A DNA stretch of 13,086 bases. Origin: Planctomycetota bacterium. Its GTDB lineage: Bacteria; Planctomycetota; Phycisphaerae; WQYP01. The notes below the pieces were generated by a model. It was not told the DNA's origin and ran no database searches. It saw nothing but the letters and a program-made list of their open reading frames with translations. Position numbers and translations under genes: made by a program. The stretch is taken from NCBI GenBank assembly GCA_021805585.1, contig JAJZEY010000021.1, positions 1 to 13,086 of the forward strand, in the 5' to 3' direction. Positions 6,383-13,086 of this stretch are shown in pieces. How positions within the stretch are numbered: position 1 is the first letter of the stretch; the number at the start of each line of letters is the position of its first letter.

Positions 6383-7003
6383 TTATTTACGGCGGTCCTG
6401 CATGGTCCGCACAATCCGCTGATGCACCCGGTCAGGACGGGCAATCCAATGCCATAAACTATCCGGATTAATGTGTGAATCCGTTGAAAATCCGATGCTG
6501 CCCAGGCCCAGGAAGCGCTCCAGGGGCGTGCGTATCAATTGAACATCGCTTAACTTGCTAAGCGATGCCTGAAAAAACACCGGCTGACGAACGCCTTTTA
6601 TCGTGATAATCCGGCAATTTGTCAGCATATACCAATGCGACAGCCAATCCATAATCGCATATGCAACCCGCACGGTAATCAGAATGGCCGGTAAGGTGAT
6701 AAGTGTCTGGAACTGTAACCAGTGGGACGCCATTGCCCGCGGCCCCAGCCAGACCGCCAGCAACACCACCACTGCGGAAAAACGCAGGCTGCCGGCCAGC
6801 GGATACCAAATCGATGGTCGCACCAGAAGAATGACTATTTCATTGCCATGCAGCAGCCCCTCCGGCCCCCGACCGGTTATAGCCATCGCCGAGGCCGCAT
6901 CACCCGCGACCGGCTGCGCCGGCCGCACCGCGTTGCCGGAATTAATGCCGCCATTCATCTCAAGCGGGCTTTCGACCATTGGGTAGCTATTGCCGCATTT
7001 CAT
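6383..7003 (-). CDS. Membrane protein with bacterial PH domain (DUF304 type)
   Basis: The product is about 206 residues. After a variable N-terminus come two hydrophobic helices (RFSAVVVLLAVWLG and TLITLPAILITVRVAYAI). A bacterial PH (bPH_2) domain follows, with the family pattern YMLTNCRIITIKG, SLSKLSDVQL, then FLGLGSIGF (typical 'Y.lT..Ri....G', 'i.l..i..v', 'G.G.i.i') and a C-terminal PDRVHQRIVR helix. Such proteins sit in the cytoplasmic membrane and are of unknown function. The start is uncertain. ATG codons occur at 7003, 6979, 6958 and 6886 and none has a good ribosome binding site. A possible promoter (TTGTTT at 7042-7037, TACACT at 7018-7013) would favour 7003 or later. The gene lies 157 bases downstream of the acidic-tail gene and converges on the PDZ gene with a 41-base AT-rich gap. 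Confidence 0.8.
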   Translation of the reverse strand: MKCGNSYPMVESPLEMNGGINSGNAVRPAQPVAGDAASAMAITGRGPEGLLHGNEIVILLVRPSIWYPLAGSLRFSAVVVLLAVWLGPRAMASHWLQFQTLITLPAILITVRVAYAIMDWLSHWYMLTNCRIITIKGVRQPVFFQASLSKLSDVQLIRTPLERFLGLGSIGFSTDSHINPDSLWHWIARPDRVHQRIVRTMQDRRK

Positions 7004-7160
7004 ACCAACGCCAGTGTAACGTCGAACGCAGGTGGAAAACAACGCTGGCTCGCGGAAGGCGGTTTGTTCGGATGTGAAATAATTTGGGCCTGCCGGTCTT
7101 TAATCGCGGCGCGGCTTGCCGGAAATTCGCATTAAGCCGCGAGTCGCCGCGCAAGGCCGA

Positions 7161-7571
7161 TCATTCATCTTCATCCTCTTCATAGAAGATGTCATCCTCA
7201 TCATCCATGTCATCATCTTCAAAGTCATCGTCCAGATCATCTTCGGCGTCAAAGTCGTCGTCTTCGTCATCGTCGTCGTCTTCGTCATCGTCCTCCAGAT
7301 CATCCTCATCTTCATCCTCCAACTCATCCTCCTCCGGGTCGCGACGGCGTTTGGCCATCGATTCAAGTCCCTGGTTATCACCCGTATCCGCCTGAAGTTC
7401 CGACAGCAGCCGCGCCGTCGCATTCCGCGCGTCGGCAATGGTTACAAAGCCGATGAGCGGAACCACCGGCAGTTGCGGTAAATGAAACATTTTCAGGGAA
7501 ACGTCCCCGGCTGCCGCCGCCAACCGTCCCGGAAGTTTAGATTTGACCGAGGAAAGGAGGTTACACGTCAT
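7161..7571 (-). CDS. Hypothetical protein with extreme acidic C-terminal tail
   Basis: The product is 136 residues with no recognised family. The first half (1-71) is ordinary, with LPQLPVVPLIGFVTIADARN and an ATARLLSELQ helix. After a basic patch KRRRDP (74-79) the last 59 residues (78-136) contain 48 Asp or Glu. Such tails bind basic proteins, metal or nucleic-acid-binding partners, or act as disordered solubility tags. None of these can be chosen here. The ATG at 7571 is supported by GGAG eight bases upstream. An internal ATG at 7358 (MAKRRRDPEE), with AGGGA about ten bases upstream, could give a tail-only 65-residue product. On the plus strand the tail appears as a TCATC/TCGTC-rich tract at 7161-7335, prone to slippage, and open frames seen there on the plus strand are shadows. 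Confidence 0.65.
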   Translation of the reverse strand: MTCNLLSSVKSKLPGRLAAAAGDVSLKMFHLPQLPVVPLIGFVTIADARNATARLLSELQADTGDNQGLESMAKRRRDPEEDELEDEDEDDLEDDDEDDDDDEDDDFDAEDDLDDDFEDDDMDDEDDIFYEEDEDE

Positions 7572-7740
7572 ATAATTTTCTCCATAACGCCGTTGTTTTA
7601 TTCACGGCCTGACTCATTTATCGGTTCAGCATCAGCGTTTTGTGTACCGATGCCCCATTGCGTCATGGCGGCCCGGCCAGCGGCCGACAATCAACCGAAC
7701 GCCGGTAAAATACTTGGAATTTTGGACAAGTCAATCCCTC

Positions 7741-7808
7741 TGCGGGTAAATTGGTGGTTCATCGGCTGGCTGAAAGCGGACGATTGCCCGCAGCTGTCCG
7801 CGTCCGCT
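7741..7808 (+). promoter_or_regulatory. Structured leader upstream of coaD, possible pseudoknot
   Basis: AGCGGACG (7775-7782) pairs perfectly with CGTCCGCT (7801-7808). The 18-base loop contains CCCGCA (7787-7792), which is the reverse complement of TGCGGG at 7741-7746. The two pairings together have the topology of an H-type pseudoknot. The 3' arm ends nine bases before the coaD ribosome binding site. No known riboswitch class is recognised. A weak promoter-like TTGGAC (7722-7727) lies just before. Confidence 0.35.
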
Positions 7809-7830
7809 GCCCTTTCTGGAGAATTTTGCC

Positions 7831-8358
7831 ATGACCCAGGATCGTAAAATAGCCGTATTCCCCGGTACTTTTGACCCCCCGACGCTCGGCCATCTGGATG
7901 TGATCATGCGGGGCCGCAAACTTTTTGACCACCTGATTGTCGCGATTGGTAAAAATCCTGAAAAATCGGAATTATTTCCATTAACCGAGCGGCTGGAAAT
8001 GATTCGCGAGCTTCTAAGCAATACGTCCAATGTCTCGGTTGAGGCTTACGATGGCCTGACCGTCGGCCTGGTGCGCCAGCGCGGTGCCGTCGCCATTGTC
8101 CGGGGCCTGCGCAACATGACCGACCTGGACTACGAATTTCAACTGGCGCTAACCAACCGAGCCGTGGCCGAAGTGGAAACCGTTTTTATCATGACCAACG
8201 AAAAATTCGGCTTTACCAGCAGCAGTCTTATCCGACAGATTGCCGCGCTCGGCGGGGATCTGGCAAACCTTGGCGGCTTTCTGCCGCCACTGGTTATTGA
8301 ACGTCTGCAAGCCTATCGCAAAAATCGCAAAGGCCCCTTTGCCACAATGCCGCGGTAA
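7831..8358 (+). CDS. coaD: Phosphopantetheine adenylyltransferase
   Basis: CoaD transfers AMP from ATP to 4'-phosphopantetheine, giving dephospho-CoA, the penultimate step of coenzyme A synthesis in the cytosol. The 175-residue product is close to the usual 160-170. The nucleotidyltransferase signatures are intact: GTFDPPTLGH with Thr18-x-Gly-His21, the RGLRNMTDLDYEFQLALTNR block (91-110) and the TSSSLIR motif (129-135), which corresponds to the ISSSxxR signature. The start at 7831 follows GGAG (7818-7821) at nine bases. The gene stands alone: the neighbour upstream is divergent and the one downstream is convergent. A GC hairpin follows the stop. Confidence 0.97.
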   Translation: MTQDRKIAVFPGTFDPPTLGHLDVIMRGRKLFDHLIVAIGKNPEKSELFPLTERLEMIRELLSNTSNVSVEAYDGLTVGLVRQRGAVAIVRGLRNMTDLDYEFQLALTNRAVAEVETVFIMTNEKFGFTSSSLIRQIAALGGDLANLGGFLPPLVIERLQAYRKNRKGPFATMPR

Positions 8359-8371
8359 TTATCCACGGCGC

Positions 8372-8387
8372 GCCGCCCCTGGGCGGC
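8372..8387. terminator. GC hairpin between convergent coaD and zinc-ribbon gene
   Basis: GCCGCCC (8372-8378) and GGGCGGC (8381-8387) are perfect seven-base arms with a two-base centre. In RNA the stem would be six pairs with a CCTG loop. It lies 14 bases after the coaD stop and 20 bases from the end of the opposing gene, so it could end both transcripts. There is no T-run on either side. Confidence 0.45.
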
Positions 8388-8406
8388 ACAGTGCCGAACC
8401 GGACAC

Positions 8407-8709
8407 TTATTCGCCGTTGGTTGTCGCAGGTTCGGCAGTTGCGACCGGAGCGGCCGCATTCGGCTTAAGCATGCCCAAGGCTCCCAGAGAAATCAGGGCC
8501 GTGTAACCGCAGTTGCGGCAAATAAGAGCGGCCAGCGGCATGGCCGAACCGGGGAATTTAATTTCGCCTGATTTCTCAAATACCGGTGCGGAAACCGGGA
8601 CATCGTTAATCACCCATTGTGTTTGTTTGCAAAGCGGGCATTCGGGCTTGGCGACGCGCTGCTGAAGCGCCTGGGCGACTGCGGATACAAAGTTGTCAAA
8701 CGGTGCCAT
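8407..8709 (-). CDS. Small zinc-ribbon protein
   Basis: The product is 100 residues. A short N-terminal helix (FDNFVSAVAQALQQR) is followed by two cysteine pairs, CPLC (Cys24, Cys27) and CRNC (Cys64, Cys67), 36 residues apart, expected to hold one Zn2+ in a ribbon. The segment between them (VPVSAPVFE) and the hydrophobic stretch after the second pair (GYTALISLGALG) match a widespread family of small uncharacterised proteins with a 'CPxC ... CxNCGxT' layout, as I recall it. The tail is Ala/Pro/Thr-rich. The ATG at 8709 is chosen over a TTG at 8727 because GGAG lies six bases before it. Function unknown. It could be a cytosolic nucleic-acid or protein-binding accessory factor. Confidence 0.75.
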   Translation of the reverse strand: MAPFDNFVSAVAQALQQRVAKPECPLCKQTQWVINDVPVSAPVFEKSGEIKFPGSAMPLAALICRNCGYTALISLGALGMLKPNAAAPVATAEPATTNGE

Positions 8710-8944
8710 CAGAAACTCCTGTTTCAAATATCTTCTTTGGTTCGTGTTTAGGGCTTAAGGGGCTGTGTTGCGGTCCGATATCCGCCAACCCATGCAAATT
8801 GCGCCTTATTTATTACCCGCCAACCAGGAAAAGTGCAACCATCAAATCGCCGAACCATCGGGTTTCGGGCTGCGGGCCAAGTGCGCGGTCCGCTGATAAT
8901 CGGCAAGCCTGGCGATCCGGCAACGGTAAAAGTGTCCCGGCCAA

Positions 8945-9583
8945 TCAGGCGGGTCTCATAACCCGCCAGCCGCTGACAATATATTGCCACGCCGATACCA
9001 CCGTGATCAGAACGGTCAGCCAGATTGCAACATCCCGTGCCACCAGCAGCCCATAGAGCGCCATACTGCCACGCAACGGAGAGGCGGCCATAAAGCAGAC
9101 CACCACGCCGCCGACGGCAATAGACTGAAAAAACATTTTCAGTTTGCCCATCCATTTGGCGCGAAAGTCTATCCCGCGGGATTCAGCCAAGCCGCGAATG
9201 CCGGTTACAAGAAATTCGCGGGCAATCAGCACCACCGCCATCCAGGGCGCAATTCCAGTGGGCGAATAGATCGCCGGATGCGCGCAGGCCTCCACCACAG
9301 CCACCGGCACCACCGGAGAACAGAAAAAGACAAACGCCCCGCAAATAAGAATTTTGTCGGCAAAGGGATCCACCACCCGGCCAAAAGCGCTTTCCACTTT
9401 CCACGATCGCGCCAGATAGCCATCCAGCACATCGCTGCCTGTGGCCAGCAGAAAAAGTCCGAAGCAAACCGCCATCAGAATCGTAAAATGATTAGCCCCC
9501 ACGCGCAGGTTAATGGCGATAAAAAACAGGGCGGTAATCACCAGCCGACTTACGGTAATCAAGTTAGGCACTTGCCGATACAT
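8945..9583 (-). CDS. pgsA: CDP-diacylglycerol--glycerol-3-phosphate 3-phosphatidyltransferase
   Basis: PgsA is an integral membrane enzyme that makes phosphatidylglycerophosphate from CDP-diacylglycerol and glycerol-3-phosphate, the committed step to phosphatidylglycerol. The 212-residue product begins with the usual NLITVSRLV (7-15) and has several hydrophobic helices. The CDP-alcohol phosphotransferase motif is complete: Asp51, Asp54-Gly55, Ala58-Arg59, Gly68, Asp72 and Asp76, with exact family spacing. AREFLVTGIRG and GKLKMFFQ are typical of PgsA rather than other family members. The ATG at 9583 is taken as the start; a GTG nine bases upstream is possible, and the frame runs open back into rimO without a good site. 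It lies 67 bases after rimO on the same strand and is probably co-transcribed with it. Confidence 0.93.
   Translation of the reverse strand: MYRQVPNLITVSRLVITALFFIAINLRVGANHFTILMAVCFGLFLLATGSDVLDGYLARSWKVESAFGRVVDPFADKILICGAFVFFCSPVVPVAVVEACAHPAIYSPTGIAPWMAVVLIAREFLVTGIRGLAESRGIDFRAKWMGKLKMFFQSIAVGGVVVCFMAASPLRGSMALYGLLVARDVAIWLTVLITVVSAWQYIVSGWRVMRPA
8948..8967 (-). terminator. Hairpin overlapping the pgsA stop codon
   Basis: GGCGGGT (8948-8954) and ACCCGCC (8961-8967) form a seven-base stem with a six-base loop, spanning the last codons of pgsA. There is no U-run in the transcript after it. It may mark the 3' end of the rimO-pgsA message, since a gap of about 235 bases follows before the zinc-ribbon gene. 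Confidence 0.4.
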
Positions 9584-9650
9584 TATCCACACCCGTTCAT
9601 GCCTGTTACCCTCGCCCAAGCCGCGGCCCAACCGCCCGCTGCCGCGCCAC

Positions 9651-11168
9651 TTAACCCACCACCGGTAAAGCAACCCGCCCCGTGCCTGCGGCGAATCGGC
9701 TGCTCGCCAGCGCCCGCCCCATCAGATCGTAGTGCTTGAATTCTTGAATTTCGACTTTCAGCAGTTCGCCCGGACGCGCCGCATATCCGCGCACAAATAC
9801 CTGCCCATCAATATCCGGTGCCTGCCCGGCATGCCGACCGATAGCGGTCCGCTTCGCTTTATCCACGGAATCGACCAGCACATCCAGCACGCGCCCCACC
9901 ATGGCCTGATTCTTTTTGAGCACAATCGCCTGCTGAGCCAGCATGATTTCCATTTTGCGCCCCGCGGCCACATCCGCCGCCACCGCCATGGTCCGCCAAA
10001 GTCGTCCTGCCGGAGTTTGCGGTTCGGGTGAATATTCAAATACGCCCAGGCAGTCGAATTCAAAATCCTGAATAAATTTTAGAAGCTCACGATGTTGGGC
10101 CTGGGTTTCGCCCGGAAAACCACTGATAAATGTGGTGCGGATGTTCATGCCGGGAATCCAGCGGCGTAATTTTTCCAGCAGTGTTTGAATCTGCTTTCGC
10201 GTCACCTTGCGCCGCATGGCGTGCAGAATATCGTCATTCATGTGTTGCAATGGCATGTCAATGTATTTGACCAGATGCGGAGCATCGGCAATTGCGCGGA
10301 TCATATCATCCGTAAAACAACTGGGATACGCATACATTAACCGTAGCCAGCCGACATCGCGCAGCGAATCCAACGCCCGCAGCATCCCGGAAAGACCCTG
10401 CCCCGGCCCGTCGTAGCCGATGTCCGTTCCATAACTGGTCGTATCCTGACCGATTAAGTTTAATTCAAAGGTGCCATCGGCAATTAATTCCGTCGCCTCC
10501 CGAAGAATCCGGTCCAGTGGTTTGCTTCTCATGCGACCGCGAATGCTGGGTATGGTGCAGAACGTACAGCCCTGATTGCACCCTTCAGACACACGCAGGT
10601 AGGCAAAATGCCGCGGCGTAAGACGCAGGCGAGCGTCATCATGCTCCTGGTACCCCGGTTTGGTGCGATCGTGACGGGAAATCAATTGCGTAACGGTGTG
10701 AAAAGGCCCCAGATTTTTATCGGTCTGGCGGATATCCTCCGCCGGGCCTCTGACCGCCTGAACTATATTTTCCCGGTCGAACACACCAACCAGCGCGTCA
10801 ATTCCCGGAGCCTCATCCAGCAGGCGGGATTTATCGCGCTGGACCAGGCATCCGGCCACCACCACCCGTACCGGACGCCCCTGCCGCGCTGCGGCTTGCT
10901 TGGTTGCCAGCGCCTCATGAATGACCGACAACCCCTCTTGGCGGCTGGCATCCAGAAAACCGCAGGTATTGATTACAATGACATCCGCTGATGCGTGGTC
11001 GGGCGTGACACCAATTCCATCGGCAGCCAATAGACCAAGCATACGTTCGGAATCCACAAGATTTTTCGGACAGCCCAGTGATACAAATGCCACCGATTCC
11101 ACGCCGGATGCGGTCGAGGGCTTGCGACTGCGCGTCGTGTTCTTTCCGCGTTTAGTTGTAGCAGCCAT
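9651..11168 (-). CDS. rimO: Ribosomal protein uS12 methylthiotransferase
   Basis: RimO is a radical-SAM enzyme with two [4Fe-4S] clusters that adds a methylthio group to an Asp of ribosomal protein uS12. The 505-residue product is longer than the usual 430-450 because of a basic, Ser/Thr-rich extension of about 24 residues and a loop around 140-180. The N-terminal UPF0004 domain supplies Cys33 (SLGCPKNLVDSE), Cys69 (NTCGF) and Cys107 (AGCL). The radical-SAM site is Cys197, Cys201 and Cys204 in CNQGCTFCTIPSIRGR, and a TRAM domain closes the protein. SLGCPKNLVDSE and IPSIRGR favour RimO over MiaB. The ATG at 11168 follows a weak GAG. An in-frame TGA just upstream excludes a longer form. pgsA follows on the same strand. 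Confidence 0.95.
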   Translation of the reverse strand: MAATTKRGKNTTRSRKPSTASGVESVAFVSLGCPKNLVDSERMLGLLAADGIGVTPDHASADVIVINTCGFLDASRQEGLSVIHEALATKQAAARQGRPVRVVVAGCLVQRDKSRLLDEAPGIDALVGVFDRENIVQAVRGPAEDIRQTDKNLGPFHTVTQLISRHDRTKPGYQEHDDARLRLTPRHFAYLRVSEGCNQGCTFCTIPSIRGRMRSKPLDRILREATELIADGTFELNLIGQDTTSYGTDIGYDGPGQGLSGMLRALDSLRDVGWLRLMYAYPSCFTDDMIRAIADAPHLVKYIDMPLQHMNDDILHAMRRKVTRKQIQTLLEKLRRWIPGMNIRTTFISGFPGETQAQHRELLKFIQDFEFDCLGVFEYSPEPQTPAGRLWRTMAVAADVAAGRKMEIMLAQQAIVLKKNQAMVGRVLDVLVDSVDKAKRTAIGRHAGQAPDIDGQVFVRGYAARPGELLKVEIQEFKHYDLMGRALASSRFAAGTGRVALPVVG

Positions 11169-11250
11169 AGCAACTCAAAAATCGACAATTCCGGGAAAAC
11201 GCCCGGCCTCCGCCGCATCGGCAAAACCGCCGCAAGCCCAATGCCAACAT
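11152..11250 (-). CDS. Possible Cys-rich upstream ORF overlapping the rimO start
   Basis: An ATG at 11250 opens a 32-codon frame that passes through the rimO start in another frame and ends at a TAA at 11154-11152. It encodes five cysteines (positions 10, 12, 22, 27 and 30) and five arginines. There is no ribosome binding site, but the proposed promoter would start transcription at about this ATG, so leaderless translation is conceivable. It may equally be chance. It is recorded because rimO makes an Fe-S enzyme. Confidence 0.15.
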   Translation of the reverse strand: MLALGLRRFCRCGGGRAFSRNCRFLSCYGCYN

Positions 11251-11256
11251 GAGTCC

Positions 11257-11265
11257 AGAATAGCA
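11257..11265 (-). promoter_or_regulatory. Extended -10 element upstream of rimO
   Basis: On the minus strand TGC-TATTCT (11265-11257) matches an extended -10 (TGn followed by four of six TATAAT bases). No good -35 lies at the normal distance, which is usual for extended -10 promoters. The leader to the rimO ATG would be about 80 bases. Confidence 0.35.
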
Positions 11266-11341
11266 GAATCGGTCCCCAAGGGCCAGAACAAACTCGCAAA
11301 GCCGGTTAAAGCGCTAAGCCACATTTTTTTACGCCATGGAG

Positions 11342-11370
11342 TTAACCCGCAGAACGTTATCTGCTAAACT
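11342..11370 (+). promoter_or_regulatory. Candidate promoter for the aldo/keto reductase
   Basis: TTAACC (11342-11347) and TAAACT (11365-11370) are separated by exactly 17 bases and each matches four of six consensus positions. Transcription would start about 35 bases before the ATG at 11412, leaving room for the GGAG at 11399-11402. Confidence 0.45.
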
Positions 11371-11411
11371 GTTGCCGGACAAAATTGTTCGCATTGACGG
11401 AGTTTTAACCC

Positions 11412-12533
11412 ATGCGTTATCGCCTTATACCTGGAACGGACATCAGTGTATCGGAGCTTTCCTTTGGTAATTTTATTTTCGGCAGCTTCATGTGGGGCAA
11501 AACCGCGGCGGATGAACCGGAAGGCATTCGTTTGCAAAATGAGGCATTTGACCTGGGCGTGAATTTCTTTGACACCGCCGACGCCTACGACAATGGCCGC
11601 GCCGAAAAGCTGATGGTGGACACATTGCGTTACGCCGGTCGTGACAAAATCATCCTTTCCACCAAGTTCGGCTACGATTTTTATTCCGACCCCGGCACCG
11701 AAGGTTCCCACAAGGAACGGCGGCAGGATTTTTCGCCCGCGTTTCTCCGCAAAGCACTGGAAGAGTCACTCAAACGGCTGAAGACCGATTACATAGACCT
11801 GTGGCAGGCTCATAACCTGAAACTGTGGCAAATGAATGACGATTTGCGCAGCACGCTGGAAACGCTTCAACATTCCGGAAAAATCCGCGCCTGGGGCGTG
11901 GCGCTGGGGCCGGCCATCGGCTGGCGGGAAGAAGGAGTCGTGGCCCTGCAACAGTGGAAAGCGCCCACGGTACAAACGGTTTTTAACATGCTTGAACAGC
12001 ATCCGGGCCGGGAGTTTTGTGAAATTGCCGCGCATACCGGCACCGGCGGCATTATCAGCCGGGTGCCGCACAGTTCCGGTATTCTGCAGGACATGTACAC
12101 GGAAAACAGCACCTTTACGGATCATCGCAAATACCGCGATCGAAATTGGCTTATTTACGGACTGAAAAAAGTTGAAAAACTGCGGCATATTCAAAAACAA
12201 TATTCCGGGACCATGGGCCAACTGGCCATCCGCTGGCTGCTGACCTGGCCTGCATTGGTAAGCGTACAGCCCAATATCAACAACAGCACGGAACTTGCTG
12301 AATTTGCCGCCGCCTGTGATGGCAAATATCCGTCGCCTGCGGAAATGACGGAAATTCAGAATCTGGTCGAAACTGATTTTGGCCTGGGAGCGGACGCCCA
12401 CGCCTGCGATATTAAAAGCAGTGTGGATATTTCCGGTGCCACGCGAAGCATGTACCAGCGCGGCTGCCCGACACCGCCACTGCCGTTTGTGCCTGGTGCA
12501 AACCCTGCCGTGCCCGCCGGTGCCGGACGGTAA
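11412..12533 (+). CDS. Aldo/keto reductase family protein
   Basis: The product is a 373-residue NAD(P)H-dependent oxidoreductase with the AKR TIM-barrel pattern. It opens with RLIPGTDISVSELSFGNFIF, followed by FDTADAYDNGRAE, then STKFGYD. The catalytic tetrad is Asp54, Tyr59, Lys85 and His134 (in LWQAHNL). The family usually has 'YQ.H', so the His site is normal. The cofactor side near the C-terminus is less clear, and the last 35 residues after the barrel are Pro/Ala/Gly-rich with a Cys, longer than in typical members. The substrate cannot be told; sugar or small aldehyde reduction is the general expectation. The start follows GGAG at 11399-11402, nine bases away. A gene of possible mannose-6-phosphate isomerase type starts 38 bases downstream on the same strand and may be co-transcribed. 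Confidence 0.9.
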   Translation: MRYRLIPGTDISVSELSFGNFIFGSFMWGKTAADEPEGIRLQNEAFDLGVNFFDTADAYDNGRAEKLMVDTLRYAGRDKIILSTKFGYDFYSDPGTEGSHKERRQDFSPAFLRKALEESLKRLKTDYIDLWQAHNLKLWQMNDDLRSTLETLQHSGKIRAWGVALGPAIGWREEGVVALQQWKAPTVQTVFNMLEQHPGREFCEIAAHTGTGGIISRVPHSSGILQDMYTENSTFTDHRKYRDRNWLIYGLKKVEKLRHIQKQYSGTMGQLAIRWLLTWPALVSVQPNINNSTELAEFAAACDGKYPSPAEMTEIQNLVETDFGLGADAHACDIKSSVDISGATRSMYQRGCPTPPLPFVPGANPAVPAGAGR

Positions 12534-12571
12534 ATACGCGCCTTCGTTTCGCTGCATGGGACCCATGAGCT

Positions 12572-13086
12572 ATGAAGAATCCCGATGAACAGTTAAAAAT
12601 AGACAGCGACCGCGATCCGGTTCACCCACCCCTTCAAAGTTGGATTGGCTGGTCGGCCATTGTCCACGAGCTGCGGGCGTCCGCGGCAGGTCGATTAGCG
12701 CACCACCATCAGGCCGTTGTGGCGGTGGAATGCGGCAATCGCGTGAATTCCGCCTTTCTGCTGGCGGATTTGCGATCCGCGCTGCCCGACGCCGTTGTGC
12801 TGGATTGCCACCAAACCCTGAAAATTCAATCGCTGATTGACACCCTTATTGCACCCTGGCTGGAACCACATTCCGCAGCCATACCCTGCCCGCTGGCCAT
12901 GAAACAATTTCTGGATGCCGATCGTCTGGAGGCGTTTGCAAAATCGCTGGCGGAGCATTCGGGATTGGTGGTGGTGGCCGGTCCGGGGGCCTCCTGCTGC
13001 TGCCACCCGGACATTCTGGTTTATGCGGACAACGCCAGTGAAACAAATGAAAACAACATCCATCCATCCGATGCCCCATTTTCCGA
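12572..13086 (+). CDS. N-terminal part of a possible class I mannose-6-phosphate isomerase-like protein (cut by window end)
   Basis: An open frame of 171 codons runs from the ATG at 12572 to the end of the window with no stop. The visible part resembles, from memory, the extra N-terminal alpha/beta domain of long bacterial class I mannose-6-phosphate isomerase-like proteins. It shows a WIGWSAIVHELR helix (24-35), a VVAVEC strand (49-54), a LLADLRSALPDAVVLD block (63-78), the IDTLIAPWLEP motif (89-99), then GLVVVAGPGAS (131-141) and DILVYADNA (147-155). The cupin isomerase domain, if present, would lie downstream. Three adjacent cysteines (142-144) follow the GPGAS turn. The ribosome binding site is weak (GGGA about ten bases upstream). 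The codon pattern and the conserved-looking blocks make it a real gene. The family call is moderate. Confidence 0.6.
   Translation, partial: MKNPDEQLKIDSDRDPVHPPLQSWIGWSAIVHELRASAAGRLAHHHQAVVAVECGNRVNSAFLLADLRSALPDAVVLDCHQTLKIQSLIDTLIAPWLEPHSAAIPCPLAMKQFLDADRLEAFAKSLAEHSGLVVVAGPGASCCCHPDILVYADNASETNENNIHPSDAPFS

Noticed and set aside
7116..7481. Plus-strand frames made of Val/Ile repeats or Ser repeats
   Set aside because: They are the complement of the Asp/Glu-coding tract of the minus-strand gene, which has a ribosome binding site and an ordinary N-terminal half.
7550..7561. Strong ribosome-binding-like sequence AGGAAAGGAGG on the plus strand
   Set aside because: No start codon follows at a useful distance, and it lies inside the first codons of the minus-strand gene.
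8748..9155. 135-codon minus-strand frame over the pgsA 3' end
   Set aside because: It runs across conserved pgsA codons in another frame and its translation is random-looking.
10973..11299. 108-codon minus-strand frame over the rimO 5' end
   Set aside because: It overlaps the conserved N-terminus of rimO in another frame, has Trp/Arg/Pro-rich random composition and no family features.

Overview
The window is a moderately GC-rich bacterial chromosome segment, densely coded on both strands and made almost entirely of housekeeping genes. I see no rRNA, tRNA, CRISPR array, transposase, integrase or phage gene. The combination of a Tat-type exported ThuA-domain protein, a planctomycete-like independent phosphoglycerate mutase, a GlmM-like mutase with a GEGNGG sugar loop, and a scattered, non-clustered gene order suggests Planctomycetota, perhaps Phycisphaerae. 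This is inference from protein character, not from a marker gene.

Layout. 1-94: C-terminal end of a membrane permease (+). 211-1845: gpmI, with all metal ligands present (+). 2021-2218: a tiny exported, His/Asp-rich possible lipoprotein (-). 2219-2742: a gene-poor stretch with an unusual density of strong inverted repeats. 2743-4125: a phosphohexomutase, probably glmM (+). 4270-5121 and 5118-6341: a ThuA-like protein and a signal-peptide plus PDZ protein, translationally coupled through a TTGA overlap (+). 6383-7003 and 7161-7571: a membrane PH-domain (DUF304-type) protein and a hypothetical protein with an extreme Asp/Glu tail (both -). 7831-8358: coaD (+), preceded by a structured leader. 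8407-8709: a small four-cysteine zinc-ribbon protein (-). 8945-9583 and 9651-11168: pgsA and rimO, running rimO to pgsA (both -). 11412-12533: an aldo/keto reductase (+). 12572-13086: the start of a gene resembling the N-terminal domain of long class I mannose-6-phosphate isomerases (+, cut by the window end).

The functions cover glycolysis (gpmI), amino-sugar or hexose-phosphate interconversion (glmM, possibly the isomerase), coenzyme A synthesis (coaD), phospholipid synthesis (pgsA) and ribosomal protein modification (rimO). Two exported proteins of unknown substrate (ThuA and PDZ) form the only clear two-gene unit of interest. I do not see a convincing new defence or mobile system. The best leads are structural or regulatory: the inverted-repeat cluster at 2443-2631, the dyad before gpmI, the possible pseudoknot before coaD, a Cys-rich upstream ORF overlapping the rimO start, and the TTGA-coupled ThuA/PDZ pair.
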